This document shows positions 1 through 7,073 of a stretch of DNA of 22,694 bases, piece by piece. The notes beneath the pieces were generated by a model. The model did no database searches and had not been told where the DNA came from. It saw nothing but the letters and a program-made list of their open reading frames with translations. The stretch covers positions 1 through 22,694 of the forward strand of contig DKFA01000047.1 in NCBI GenBank assembly GCA_002452695.1, written 5' to 3'. Every line of letters starts with the position of its first letter. Position 1 is the stretch's first letter. The translations under genes were made by a program, and so were the position numbers. This stretch comes from Dehalococcoidia bacterium UBA6808. Its GTDB lineage: Bacteria > Chloroflexota > Dehalococcoidia > GIF9 > UBA5629.

Positions 1-56
1 TTTACTATTTTCCTGTCAGCTTCATCGCCACCAAAAAGCCAGATTTTATCCAATTG

Positions 57-806
57 CTAAGACCCGACAAATATCACGATCAGGGCAAGGCAACATAGTA
101 TTGCAGCAAATGGCACTGCAGTTGCGTTTTTCGGCATAAAAGGCCGATAGATGATCTGCCAGGCCAGACCAATCAGTAAATCCGCAACCAATACTGGTAC
201 GATAAACGGGAAACCGATTGACGCTCCAATCATCCCGCTAATTAATATATAAACAGAGTTAATCTTGCTGCCTGCCTGTTCGAATAGCAGCCATACCAAT
301 GCTGACAATCCGGCTCCAACTGCCAAACCCAGCAACGATTCAACCACCGCCGGTCCGGAATGCGTCAACGGTTGAAGGGCTGCAAACGCCAGTGCAATCA
401 CGATGGAACCGTAATAGAATATTACTGGCATTAGCCTGTTTTCAATACTGGTTATGCTAATCACGATAAATAATGCCATCAAAACTATTACGGCTATCAG
501 CAGGAGGCCAGCGCCAAACCGTAGCCACGCTGCCACAAACAGCAGGCCTGTCAATGCTTCAACTATCAGCGATCTGGAGCTGAAAGCAGTTCCGCAATAA
601 CGGCATTTTCCCCGCAGCGCTATATAGCTGACCACTGGTACCATGTCACGCCATTCCAGGCTGTGCCTGCAACTGAAACAATGCGAGGGCGGCGATATGA
701 TCGACTGTCCGAGTGGAACACGATCGGCCACCACGTTGAGAAAACTCCCTACGCTTATGCCCATGAGAAAAAACAGGATGATCAATACGATTTCCAAGTC
801 AAACAA
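57..806 (-). CDS. Prepilin peptidase-like (A24 family) membrane protein, probably catalytically degenerate
   Basis: This 249-residue polytopic membrane protein has the layout of PilD-type prepilin peptidases, which cleave and N-methylate prepilins at the inner membrane. The N-terminal half fits well: a first membrane helix, the signature GSFLNVVADRVP at residues 20-31, and two CxxC pairs (43/46 and 68/71) as in the A24 N-terminal domain. The catalytic half does not fit. The segment that normally reads IDlehxxxPD reads TSIENRLMPV at 119-128, so the first aspartate is Ser120. The GxGD motif expected before the GASIG segment near 194-198 is absent, and there is no Asp between residues 55 and 208. 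The start is TTG, 6 nt after the stop of the ligase-like gene, with AGGGA just upstream; a later Met15 would remove the first helix. Homology is clear. Loss of proteolysis is inferred from the sequence. Confidence 0.85.
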   Translation of the reverse strand: MFDLEIVLIILFFLMGISVGSFLNVVADRVPLGQSIISPPSHCFSCRHSLEWRDMVPVVSYIALRGKCRYCGTAFSSRSLIVEALTGLLFVAAWLRFGAGLLLIAVIVLMALFIVISITSIENRLMPVIFYYGSIVIALAFAALQPLTHSGPAVVESLLGLAVGAGLSALVWLLFEQAGSKINSVYILISGMIGASIGFPFIVPVLVADLLIGLAWQIIYRPFMPKNATAVPFAAILCCLALIVIFVGS

Positions 807-812
807 GCATCC

Positions 813-3236
813 CTACTTATTCTTAACAGCTTTTTTTAGTAGCTTCTCTGCTATCCTGCGGCCTGCGCCCGGATCAACCGGGTTGTTCTTTAATACCCCC
901 TCTGCTATACCTCCCAGCATGATCGCCTGTCCTTCCGGCACCAGGTTCGCCGCTTTCTCAAATGATGTTATCGCATCTCTATATTCCCCGCAATACATAC
1001 TGCTGATACCTGCCAGCATCCACCCATTCCAATCATCATCATTTGTCTGTGTGTACTTATGTATAGCTGTTGACACATTAGCTGCCTCACCATAGGATTT
1101 CATTCTGGCACAGAAATTAATAAAATAGCCCACCGTGTCGACCCTGTTGTCCATACGTGACACAAACTGCTTGCCAGCCTCCATGTCCCTGTCCAGGTGC
1201 TGAAACAACAATCCATAGTAGAAGGATGTCTGAACCCACCTGCTATCGGACGCCTGGGCCTGCTGCAGTGTTTTTTCCGCATCATCATATTTTCCGGCAA
1301 TAATCTGTGCCAGCGCCTGCCTGTTAAGTATTACTGCATTGCCGGGGAACAGCATGTTAGCCTGTTTGTAATCTTGGATGGCCTCATGCGCCTTTATGCT
1401 GTTTTTCTCCACTGCCTGGAAAAGCCGCATATCTCCCAGACGGTAACGCCAGATTGCTATTTGAGGCTCGTGAAACACCGCCCTATCGAGAGCATCCTCG
1501 GCAGATTGCATCAGCCTGTCCCTATCAGATACCCCTTCCTCTTTTACTGCCATTGCAAATGCCAGGTGTCCGATAAAGTTATAATAATATGATTCTTCAG
1601 GCTGCAGTCTCACAGCGTCTTCAAACTTCTGCATGGCCTTTTGAGGTTCTTTATCCCATAGTTTGAGCCCTTCCTGTGCCCGTACATTGGCCAGCAGGGG
1701 GGGCAACGCCAGCCCTGCTCCGATCGCTACAAAAACTAAAAAAGCCAGAGCAGCCCCGATTTTTCTCCAGCCTGGGGTGTTTCCTGCCGGGCTGCTTCCA
1801 GCTACTACAAATTGCTGGATTGTCTGATTATCCAATCTGGTACAGGCCACGGTTAGGGCCGCTATCAGCCAGAATGACATCTCGGGTGATATTACTGCTG
1901 GATTAAACATGATATGAGCACAATACTGCACACCTGACGCAACAAAAGCTGCAGCCAGTATTCCTGTATTGCGGTCCCGCGTTTTGAACAACAGACTCAG
2001 CGCGATAATAAAGAAAACGGTCAGGAGTCCCAGGAAAGCAGCCAGCCCCAGCATACCGACCGTAGCCGCTAGAAAAAGAAAATGGTTTTCCGGCTGTGAA
2101 ATGACCAGCGACTTATGCGTGTAGAGACTTTTCAAGGCATCAGGGAAGGTCTGCTGCGAGACCGCAATGAAGGTCTCAGGTCCATAACCGATTATCCGCC
2201 TGAGCACGTGGACATTATCCTGAAAATACGGTATGTCGGGAGATTCCAAAATAACTTCGGCGGCGCTCCGCCAGACATGCACCCTGATCGACAATGTGGG
2301 TAGTCCCATCTGCTCAGCCACAACCGGGGATTCGGATGGATTATCGCTCAGTACAACGGGGTTGGATGTAAGCAGAATAGGGAAAACCAGATATACAGCT
2401 ACAACGGCCAGGGTCAGCAGGGCCAATATGCCAAGTACAAGCGTTGTCCTCCTTTTAAGATAGAAACCGATCAGCGTAAAAAATACGAATATACCGATTA
2501 CGAACAGCAACATAGTGATGGAATACTGCGCAAGGGCCGTGCAGGCCAATTGCAGCATAAACAGGACAACCAGCAAAATAGCCTTTAACCAGCCCTTTCC
2601 TACCTCTCTGGCGCTGTTCCACGACAGGATAGTCATGGCCAGCGTCAGGGGCATTGTTATTGCCAGCAATCCGCTCAAAGACAGCGGATTGCCGTCGGTC
2701 GAGAACACTCTGCCTTCATAGCTGAACCAGGGTAACACGGCAGGATAAAAGAACTGGATAATGCCGATAACACTTACAATCCCCGTTGATATCAACAGCG
2801 CATAGATAGCCCTGAAGACCTGTGCCCGGTTGCGTATCTCGCCGGCAACAATAATGAAGAACGTTATCCAGGATAACTCCGGCACCAATCCCAGTGCGCC
2901 CGCCAGGTTTCCCATCAGACTCTTGTGAGGGATAATGGAAAAAGCCGTCGATACGAGATAGGCCACGCCCAATACAATCGATGCCACCTGCAGCGGTGAG
3001 CTTTTAATCCACCCGGTCAGGTTGTGGCCACGCAGTCTCTGTGGGAAAAGAATAGCGCGGGCAACGACACAGCCCAACAGCAGGCAGACCAGCATGACCA
3101 GCGTCATCGTTTTAACGAAGTAATACGCTGTCATACACAGAGGACAGAACAACAGAGGGATAATAAATACAATAGCCAGCCATATCCCTTCAATGACTCT
3201 ATCGAGAGTATTATCGGATAATCTGCTATCTCCCAC
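813..3236 (-). CDS. Wzy/O-antigen ligase-like polytopic protein with C-terminal TPR region
   Basis: This 807-residue protein has about 10-12 membrane helices spread over residues 15-510, then a soluble region from about 515 to the end built of helical TPR-like repeats (for example 533-548, 578-594, 640-661 and 750-768). A large external loop at about 290-390 holds RVHVWRSA at 318-325, GYGPETF at 350-356 and NHFLFLAATVGMLG at 384-397. These resemble the Wzy_C/WaaL signature of enzymes that transfer lipid-linked glycans. The usual His-Asn pair reads Glu-Asn-His here (383-385). The start is GTG with AGGTG about 9 nt upstream. It is divergent from the pilin gene and runs straight into the prepilin peptidase homologue, so pilin glycosylation (as for PglL or TfpO) is an attractive role. 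Polysaccharide polymerase or ligase remains equally possible. Confidence 0.8.
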   Translation of the reverse strand: MGDSRLSDNTLDRVIEGIWLAIVFIIPLLFCPLCMTAYYFVKTMTLVMLVCLLLGCVVARAILFPQRLRGHNLTGWIKSSPLQVASIVLGVAYLVSTAFSIIPHKSLMGNLAGALGLVPELSWITFFIIVAGEIRNRAQVFRAIYALLISTGIVSVIGIIQFFYPAVLPWFSYEGRVFSTDGNPLSLSGLLAITMPLTLAMTILSWNSAREVGKGWLKAILLVVLFMLQLACTALAQYSITMLLFVIGIFVFFTLIGFYLKRRTTLVLGILALLTLAVVAVYLVFPILLTSNPVVLSDNPSESPVVAEQMGLPTLSIRVHVWRSAAEVILESPDIPYFQDNVHVLRRIIGYGPETFIAVSQQTFPDALKSLYTHKSLVISQPENHFLFLAATVGMLGLAAFLGLLTVFFIIALSLLFKTRDRNTGILAAAFVASGVQYCAHIMFNPAVISPEMSFWLIAALTVACTRLDNQTIQQFVVAGSSPAGNTPGWRKIGAALAFLVFVAIGAGLALPPLLANVRAQEGLKLWDKEPQKAMQKFEDAVRLQPEESYYYNFIGHLAFAMAVKEEGVSDRDRLMQSAEDALDRAVFHEPQIAIWRYRLGDMRLFQAVEKNSIKAHEAIQDYKQANMLFPGNAVILNRQALAQIIAGKYDDAEKTLQQAQASDSRWVQTSFYYGLLFQHLDRDMEAGKQFVSRMDNRVDTVGYFINFCARMKSYGEAANVSTAIHKYTQTNDDDWNGWMLAGISSMYCGEYRDAITSFEKAANLVPEGQAIMLGGIAEGVLKNNPVDPGAGRRIAEKLLKKAVKNK

Positions 3237-3280
3237 TCAGTGCGCACCTGTAATTTGTGATAGATGTTGCGTCCGGCATC

Positions 3281-3298
3281 GGTAAATACCGGTAAATA
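3281..3298. repeat. Short direct repeat GGTAAATA, 10-bp period, in the divergent ligase/pilin intergenic region
   Basis: GGTAAATA occurs at 3281-3288 and again at 3291-3298, one helical turn apart. It lies in the 232-bp divergent gap (3237-3468) between the ligase-like gene and the pilin gene. Same-face spacing would suit a regulator site. With so short a unit in AT-rich DNA, chance is a real alternative. Confidence 0.3.
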
Positions 3299-3389
3299 TA
3301 ATACTATAAATCCTCCGAATGGGCAGCACTGATTACATAAGTACTATAAAAACATGACCTTCTCGCTATTTACTTCAGAAAAACGGAAA

Positions 3390-3406
3390 TTATAATTGAA
3401 TTATAA
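3390..3406. promoter_or_regulatory. Perfect AT-rich inverted repeat containing a TATAAT box upstream of the pilin gene
   Basis: TTATAATT (3390-3397), a central G at 3398, then AATTATAA (3399-3406) form a perfect 17-nt inverted repeat about 63 nt before the pilin ATG. It contains TATAAT at 3391-3396, an exact -10 hexamer on the plus strand, and the mirror hexamer on the minus strand. No convincing -35 box is seen 16-18 nt upstream. It may be the pilin promoter with an overlapping operator, or only AT-rich sequence. Confidence 0.35.
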
Positions 3407-3452
3407 ACAAAAAAGTACTGGCCGGGACGATTCACCGGGCCGGAAATAAGAT

Positions 3453-3458
3453 AGGAGG
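3453..3458 (+). promoter_or_regulatory. Strong ribosome binding site of the pilin gene
   Basis: AGGAGG lies 10 nt before the ATG at 3469. It is the best Shine-Dalgarno sequence in the window; most genes of the minus-strand pilus operon have weak ones. High translation is what a major pilin would need, and the site fixes the start codon. Confidence 0.8.
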
Positions 3459-3468
3459 AAAACAGAAT

Positions 3469-3780
3469 ATGAAGTTTCTTAAGTCGGGACAGAAGGGTTT
3501 CACACTGATCGAGCTGCTCGTTGTCATTGCCATCCTTGGCACGCTGGCAGCGGTCGTGATCCTGAACGTGACCCAGTTTATCGGCCAGGGCCGTGAGCAG
3601 GCCGCGGATACCGAGCTACACAACGTCCAGACGGCTGTGGCGGCATACATGTATGACCATAGTGGCGACGTTCCCGACAACACAGACGTCCTCTCTCCGT
3701 ACTTCCTGGGTGATGGACCGCACGGCACTTACAGCATTGATGCCAGCACCGGCAAAGTGACCCAGACATCGTATCCATAA
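3469..3780 (+). CDS. Type IV pilin, short; candidate major pilin
   Basis: This 103-residue prepilin has a basic 10-residue leader ending KSGQKG, followed by the class III cleavage site G|FTLIELLVVIAILG with Glu at +5 of the mature protein. The hydrophobic N-terminal helix continues into an amphipathic helix to about residue 62. The C-terminal region is very short (about 40 residues), has no cysteine, and so lacks the disulfide-bounded D-region of classical pilins. The mature protein is about 93 residues. The gene stands alone on the plus strand, with a strong AGGAGG site and its own terminator, opposite to the assembly operon. That suits an abundant major pilin; a GspG-like pseudopilin is the alternative. 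After cleavage and methylation of Phe1 it would be polymerised by the PilB/PilC/PilM-N/PilO machinery encoded on the other strand. Confidence 0.9.
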   Translation: MKFLKSGQKGFTLIELLVVIAILGTLAAVVILNVTQFIGQGREQAADTELHNVQTAVAAYMYDHSGDVPDNTDVLSPYFLGDGPHGTYSIDASTGKVTQTSYP

Positions 3781-3802
3781 ACCCTGGCTGTCAACCGAAA
3801 AT

Positions 3803-3834
3803 AAAAGGGCGTGGATTGCAATCCACGCCCTTTT
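3803..3834. terminator. Bidirectional intrinsic terminator between the pilin and pilT
   Basis: AAAAGGGCGTGGATTG (3803-3818) is followed at once by its exact reverse complement (3819-3834). The result is a stem of about 14 bp with a TGCA loop, with A/T runs on both sides. A further T-rich stretch follows on the plus strand (to about 3854). It lies between the stop codons of the convergent pilin gene and pilT, and should terminate both transcripts. Confidence 0.9.
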
Positions 3835-3852
3835 AATATTGTTCTTTCTTTT

Positions 3853-4917
3853 TTAGCGTCCCTGTGACAACAGTGTCTTGTTGATGTCATCGGAGTCCTG
3901 GCAGAAGGCGAACATGGATTCCTTGCTGATAACTCTCTGCCTGTACAGGTCAACCAGGGCATCATCCAGCGTTTTCATTCCCAGGTTAGAAGATGTCCTG
4001 ATCGTATTGGGGATAAGGTAGGGTTTGCCTTCGCGTATCAGGTTTTTAACAGCAGATGTCCCCAGCATTATCTCCACCGCCGCCACCCTTCCTCCTTTAA
4101 TGCGGGGCACAAGCACCTGGCTAAATACAGCATTTATGGTAGACGCCAGGCGGGCCTGGGCCATGGTGCGTTCATGCGGCGGGAAGAGGTCAACTATTCT
4201 CTCTACAGATTGTGCAGCGCTGGGCGCGTGACCTGTAGAGAGCACCAGGTGTCCGGTTTCAGCTACGGTCAGCACCGCCGCCGCAGTTTCGATGTCACGC
4301 ATTTCACCGACCAGTATTACATCAGGGTCCTGCCTCAAGACATATTTCAGCGCATTTACAAAGGAATGCGTGTCCTGCGTCAGTTCCCTCTGTGAAAATG
4401 CGCAATTAATATTGGGGTGTACGTATTCCACCGGGTCCTCGATCGTCACCACATAGCGTTTCGCCGTTATATTGAGATAGTTCAGCATGGCTGCGATAGT
4501 TGTGCTTTTACCTGATCCGGTCGGTCCTGTCACCATGATCAGACCCCTTGGCCGCATAATTAAATCTTTGCAGATTTCGGGCAGTCCAAGAGACTCAATA
4601 GTAGGAATGGTCTCAGCAAGCAGACGTATAGCAAGGCTGATTGTACCCTGCTGCCAGCAGGCATTGCACCTGCCTCGACTTCCTCCCGGTAAAACATAGG
4701 CAAAATCCACCTCAAGCTCAGTTTTAAACAAATGGCGCAGACGTTCATCGGCAACCTGGTTGAACAGCTCCTCGATATCATCATTACTTAATTTTGGATA
4801 TTCTTCCTGAGGTTTAAGCTCACCATCGATCCTGAACATAGGATGGACGCCGGCCACCAGATGCAGGTCAGACGCCCCTCTAGCTTTGGCCAGTCTAAGC
4901 AGTTCATTTATTTCCAT
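3853..4917 (-). CDS. pilT: PilT, type IV pilus retraction ATPase
   Basis: This 354-residue cytoplasmic hexameric ATPase would power pilus depolymerisation and twitching. The length is typical of PilT. Residues 1-100 form the PAS-like N-terminal domain, starting MEINELLRLAKARGASDLHL. The RecA-like core has Walker A GPTGSGKS at 131-138, an Asp-box region TIEDPVEY at 158-165, Walker B QDPDVILVGEMRD at 196-208, and a His box at 223-230. The His box reads STGHAPSA (227-234), whereas PilT proteins usually have a TLHT-like core; the histidine is kept. The C-terminal SAVKNLIREGK (288-298) matches the family's AIRNLIRE motif. There is no MshEN domain or tetracysteine zinc site, which separates it from PilB. 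It is the last gene of the operon, 27 nt after the PilM-PilN fusion, and has a weak ribosome binding site. Confidence 0.95.
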   Translation of the reverse strand: MEINELLRLAKARGASDLHLVAGVHPMFRIDGELKPQEEYPKLSNDDIEELFNQVADERLRHLFKTELEVDFAYVLPGGSRGRCNACWQQGTISLAIRLLAETIPTIESLGLPEICKDLIMRPRGLIMVTGPTGSGKSTTIAAMLNYLNITAKRYVVTIEDPVEYVHPNINCAFSQRELTQDTHSFVNALKYVLRQDPDVILVGEMRDIETAAAVLTVAETGHLVLSTGHAPSAAQSVERIVDLFPPHERTMAQARLASTINAVFSQVLVPRIKGGRVAAVEIMLGTSAVKNLIREGKPYLIPNTIRTSSNLGMKTLDDALVDLYRQRVISKESMFAFCQDSDDINKTLLSQGR

Positions 4918-4944
4918 AGCATCAATGATTTACATTTTAATTCT

Positions 4945-6354
4945 TTATCGGTTAGGAGTTAACGTAAGTGTAAACGTGGTATCATTATAAGACTTGTTAC
5001 TGAGAGATGTAATAGTAACGAGATTAAACATGCCGGACTGCCTGAGGGTACGAGCATAGTCTATGACTGCATCGGAGTCCGGGGCCAGCCCCGTTAATGT
5101 AATGACATCCTCTGCATACCCGATATAAGTAAGATACATAACGCCCGGCAAAGCCGAAATGGCCTGGCCCAGGTCACGGTTGATGTAGTCCCTGCTCCTG
5201 CCTGCCTGTTCCAACGGCGCCTTAAGCTGTCCGAGGTCTGTCTTTAGTTCATCGCGCTGCTTGGCTACCTTGTCCCTGTCCTCTATCAGCAATTTTTGTA
5301 TATCCATCACCTGTTTATTCTTTTCATCGACCAGGCTTTTTAGCCGGGCGGTCTCCTTTGCTACCGTGCCATTAATCACGAACAGGGCTGCGATGATACA
5401 CACACCCAGCACCAGGGCAGCCAGCGGAGCCGCACTTGATTTCGACGCCTGTTTGTGCAACACCTTTCCCGGCAGCACATTAAATGCCACCTTCATCCAG
5501 CGTCCCGCTGCGCCACCGGCGCCCAGCGCAAGTCCCGTATTGGCAGCAAACCTGGCCTTGTCTATATCAGCAGGATAGCTAAAAGGTTCCGGCAACGGTC
5601 TGATGGCATAGCTCAATTGCCCGGCAAGATCACCGACAATAGCGCCGCTGATATAGCAGACAGTATTCTGGTTTAGCTTGCCGCCCGTACGGCTGGAATT
5701 ATAGAAATTGACCGTGCGCGTCACTTCTTCTTTGATCATGGCCGTCTTTTCAGCATCGGGCAGATTCTCGGCTGGGAAGGCAAGGCTGCGTATCATTTCA
5801 GGGACCATATTATCCACAATCGTGATATCATAGCTGCTTGACTGAATGTTGACGGTTATTGCCGTTTTGTTTTCTATAACACGGGCAATAACCAGCGGTT
5901 TAAGTTCAATCGTTCTGGCCATGAGCCCGCTCAGTTTGATCGTTTCGACTACCGAATCCACATTATCATGCGGCAGTCCCATCAAACATAACACAGATTC
6001 AGCGCCTGCTGACCGTACTTCCTGCCATGATATATACAATGTGTTGAGTGGAACCGGGCTGACCCTTTCCATCTCCTTCCTGGCTACTTCGGCCAGCAGC
6101 TTGCGGTCCAGTCTGGGTACTGATACCACGCGGTAGATCGAGTGTATCCCGCTTACGCAGGCCAGAACTTCCTTTTCACTGATGGCGTTTTTCTGCAATA
6201 GTCCTTTAATAATCTCGCTGACAGCCTGTTTATCGATCACAATGCCATCCAATACAATACCAGCCGGCAAAGGCTCCTCGATAGCCACTAGTACCTGTTT
6301 TCCTCTGATGACGGTCATCTTCAGCGAATTGTCTTCAATGTTCAGCGTTAGCAT
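4945..6354 (-). CDS. pilM: PilM-PilN fusion protein, T4P alignment subcomplex
   Basis: This 469-residue protein joins two parts normally made separately. Residues 1 to about 285 look like PilM, the cytoplasmic actin/FtsA-like protein of the pilus motor: SVPRLDRKLLAEVARKEMER at 78-97, and ALGAGGA near 277-283. Residues 290-469 look like PilN: a short FNVLPGK motif at 291-297 (compare the INLLP motif by which PilN docks into PilM), one membrane helix at about 309-330, a coiled coil at about 331-385, and a small alpha/beta domain ending LTLTPNR. The reading frame is continuous with no sign of a stop or frameshift at the junction. The start lies 16 nt after the pilO stop and has a weak ribosome binding site. 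PilO-like and PilT flank it. The fusion would tie the cytoplasmic ring permanently to its membrane partner. Confidence 0.85.
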   Translation of the reverse strand: MLTLNIEDNSLKMTVIRGKQVLVAIEEPLPAGIVLDGIVIDKQAVSEIIKGLLQKNAISEKEVLACVSGIHSIYRVVSVPRLDRKLLAEVARKEMERVSPVPLNTLYISWQEVRSAGAESVLCLMGLPHDNVDSVVETIKLSGLMARTIELKPLVIARVIENKTAITVNIQSSSYDITIVDNMVPEMIRSLAFPAENLPDAEKTAMIKEEVTRTVNFYNSSRTGGKLNQNTVCYISGAIVGDLAGQLSYAIRPLPEPFSYPADIDKARFAANTGLALGAGGAAGRWMKVAFNVLPGKVLHKQASKSSAAPLAALVLGVCIIAALFVINGTVAKETARLKSLVDEKNKQVMDIQKLLIEDRDKVAKQRDELKTDLGQLKAPLEQAGRSRDYINRDLGQAISALPGVMYLTYIGYAEDVITLTGLAPDSDAVIDYARTLRQSGMFNLVTITSLSNKSYNDTTFTLTLTPNR

Positions 6355-6370
6355 AGTATGGTTTTAATTC

Positions 6371-6970
6371 CTATTGACGGTTGCAGACTATCCTCATGGT
6401 TAACGTGGCTTTATCCAGCTTGCCCTGTGTCTGGGCGGTCTCGATCAACATATCAACAGTGTAACTGGAAGGCAGCCTTTTACCGGTCTCCAGCAGAAAA
6501 TTCTGAAAGGCCGCTACCTGTCCTGACAGGTTCATTGTATATGTCAGCACGGGGTATTCAACATCGGAATATTTGTACTTGGCCTGGGAGATATTCATGC
6601 TGTTGATCACAACATCGTTTTTCCAGGCCGCGTTGATCAATTCCTGCGAAATTTCGATGCTGCTCTCCACATTACGGTATGACTGCTTTGTCCTGTCGAC
6701 CTCCTCCTTCAATAAATTCACTTCATTCAAAAGGGCAGCCTGCGAGCCGGTTTGCTTCTGTAAGTCGTTATAGCGCGTCTGCAATTGTGTGAGCTGGGTC
6801 TTGAGCGTTGACTGAGATGACAATGAGCCGAATAAGGACAGTCCAACCGGGATAGCGATAATCAGGACTACAGCAAAAATGATAAGCAGCCAGACAGAGG
6901 TGCTGAGACGTGGTAATTTCTGTAATATGCCGCTTCTTTTCTCTCCAGGACTTCCAACTGTTGATGCCAA
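6371..6970 (-). CDS. pilO: PilO-like inner-membrane alignment protein
   Basis: This 199-residue bitopic protein has a short cytoplasmic N-terminus, a membrane helix at about 24-47, a coiled coil at about 50-105, and a C-terminal alpha/beta domain (about 110-199) with alternating strands, as in the ferredoxin-like fold of PilO. In the T4P machine PilO dimerises with PilN and links the platform to the outer parts of the envelope. The start is TTG, with AAGGG 9 nt upstream; no better ATG gives an intact N-terminus. It lies directly upstream of the PilM-PilN fusion, whereas many T4P operons run M-N-O-P-Q. Neither PilP nor the PilQ secretin is present, which suits a cell without a conventional outer membrane. 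The primary sequence is divergent, so the call rests mainly on architecture and neighbours. Confidence 0.75.
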   Translation of the reverse strand: MASTVGSPGEKRSGILQKLPRLSTSVWLLIIFAVVLIIAIPVGLSLFGSLSSQSTLKTQLTQLQTRYNDLQKQTGSQAALLNEVNLLKEEVDRTKQSYRNVESSIEISQELINAAWKNDVVINSMNISQAKYKYSDVEYPVLTYTMNLSGQVAAFQNFLLETGKRLPSSYTVDMLIETAQTQGKLDKATLTMRIVCNRQ

Positions 6971-6998
6971 TTTATAGAACCCTTAACTATTTATGTCT

Positions 6999-7004
6999 AT
7001 TATA
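6999..7004 (-). promoter_or_regulatory. Possible -10 box of an internal promoter before pilO
   Basis: The minus strand carries an exact TATAAT in the 103-bp gap between the large minor pilin and pilO, the longest gap in the pilus operon. It lies 28 nt before the TTG start. No good -35 hexamer is seen at the usual distance, so the call is weak. Confidence 0.25.
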
Positions 7005-7073
7005 CATGAAATCGGGGCTATCCAGATTACCGGCTGGTCAATATAAAGACTAAAGTAATCCCCTCCCGCACAC

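Noticed and set aside
1..53. Possible start (TTG at 53) of another minus-strand gene running off the left edge
   Set aside because: The frame is open for 17 codons after the peptidase stop, but it is too short to judge and has no clear ribosome binding site.
3469..3780. The short pilin as a conductive (aromatic-rich) e-pilin
   Set aside because: The mature 93 residues hold 8 Phe/Tyr (about 8.6%), not clearly enriched, and shortness alone is weak evidence. No multihaem cytochrome is seen nearby.
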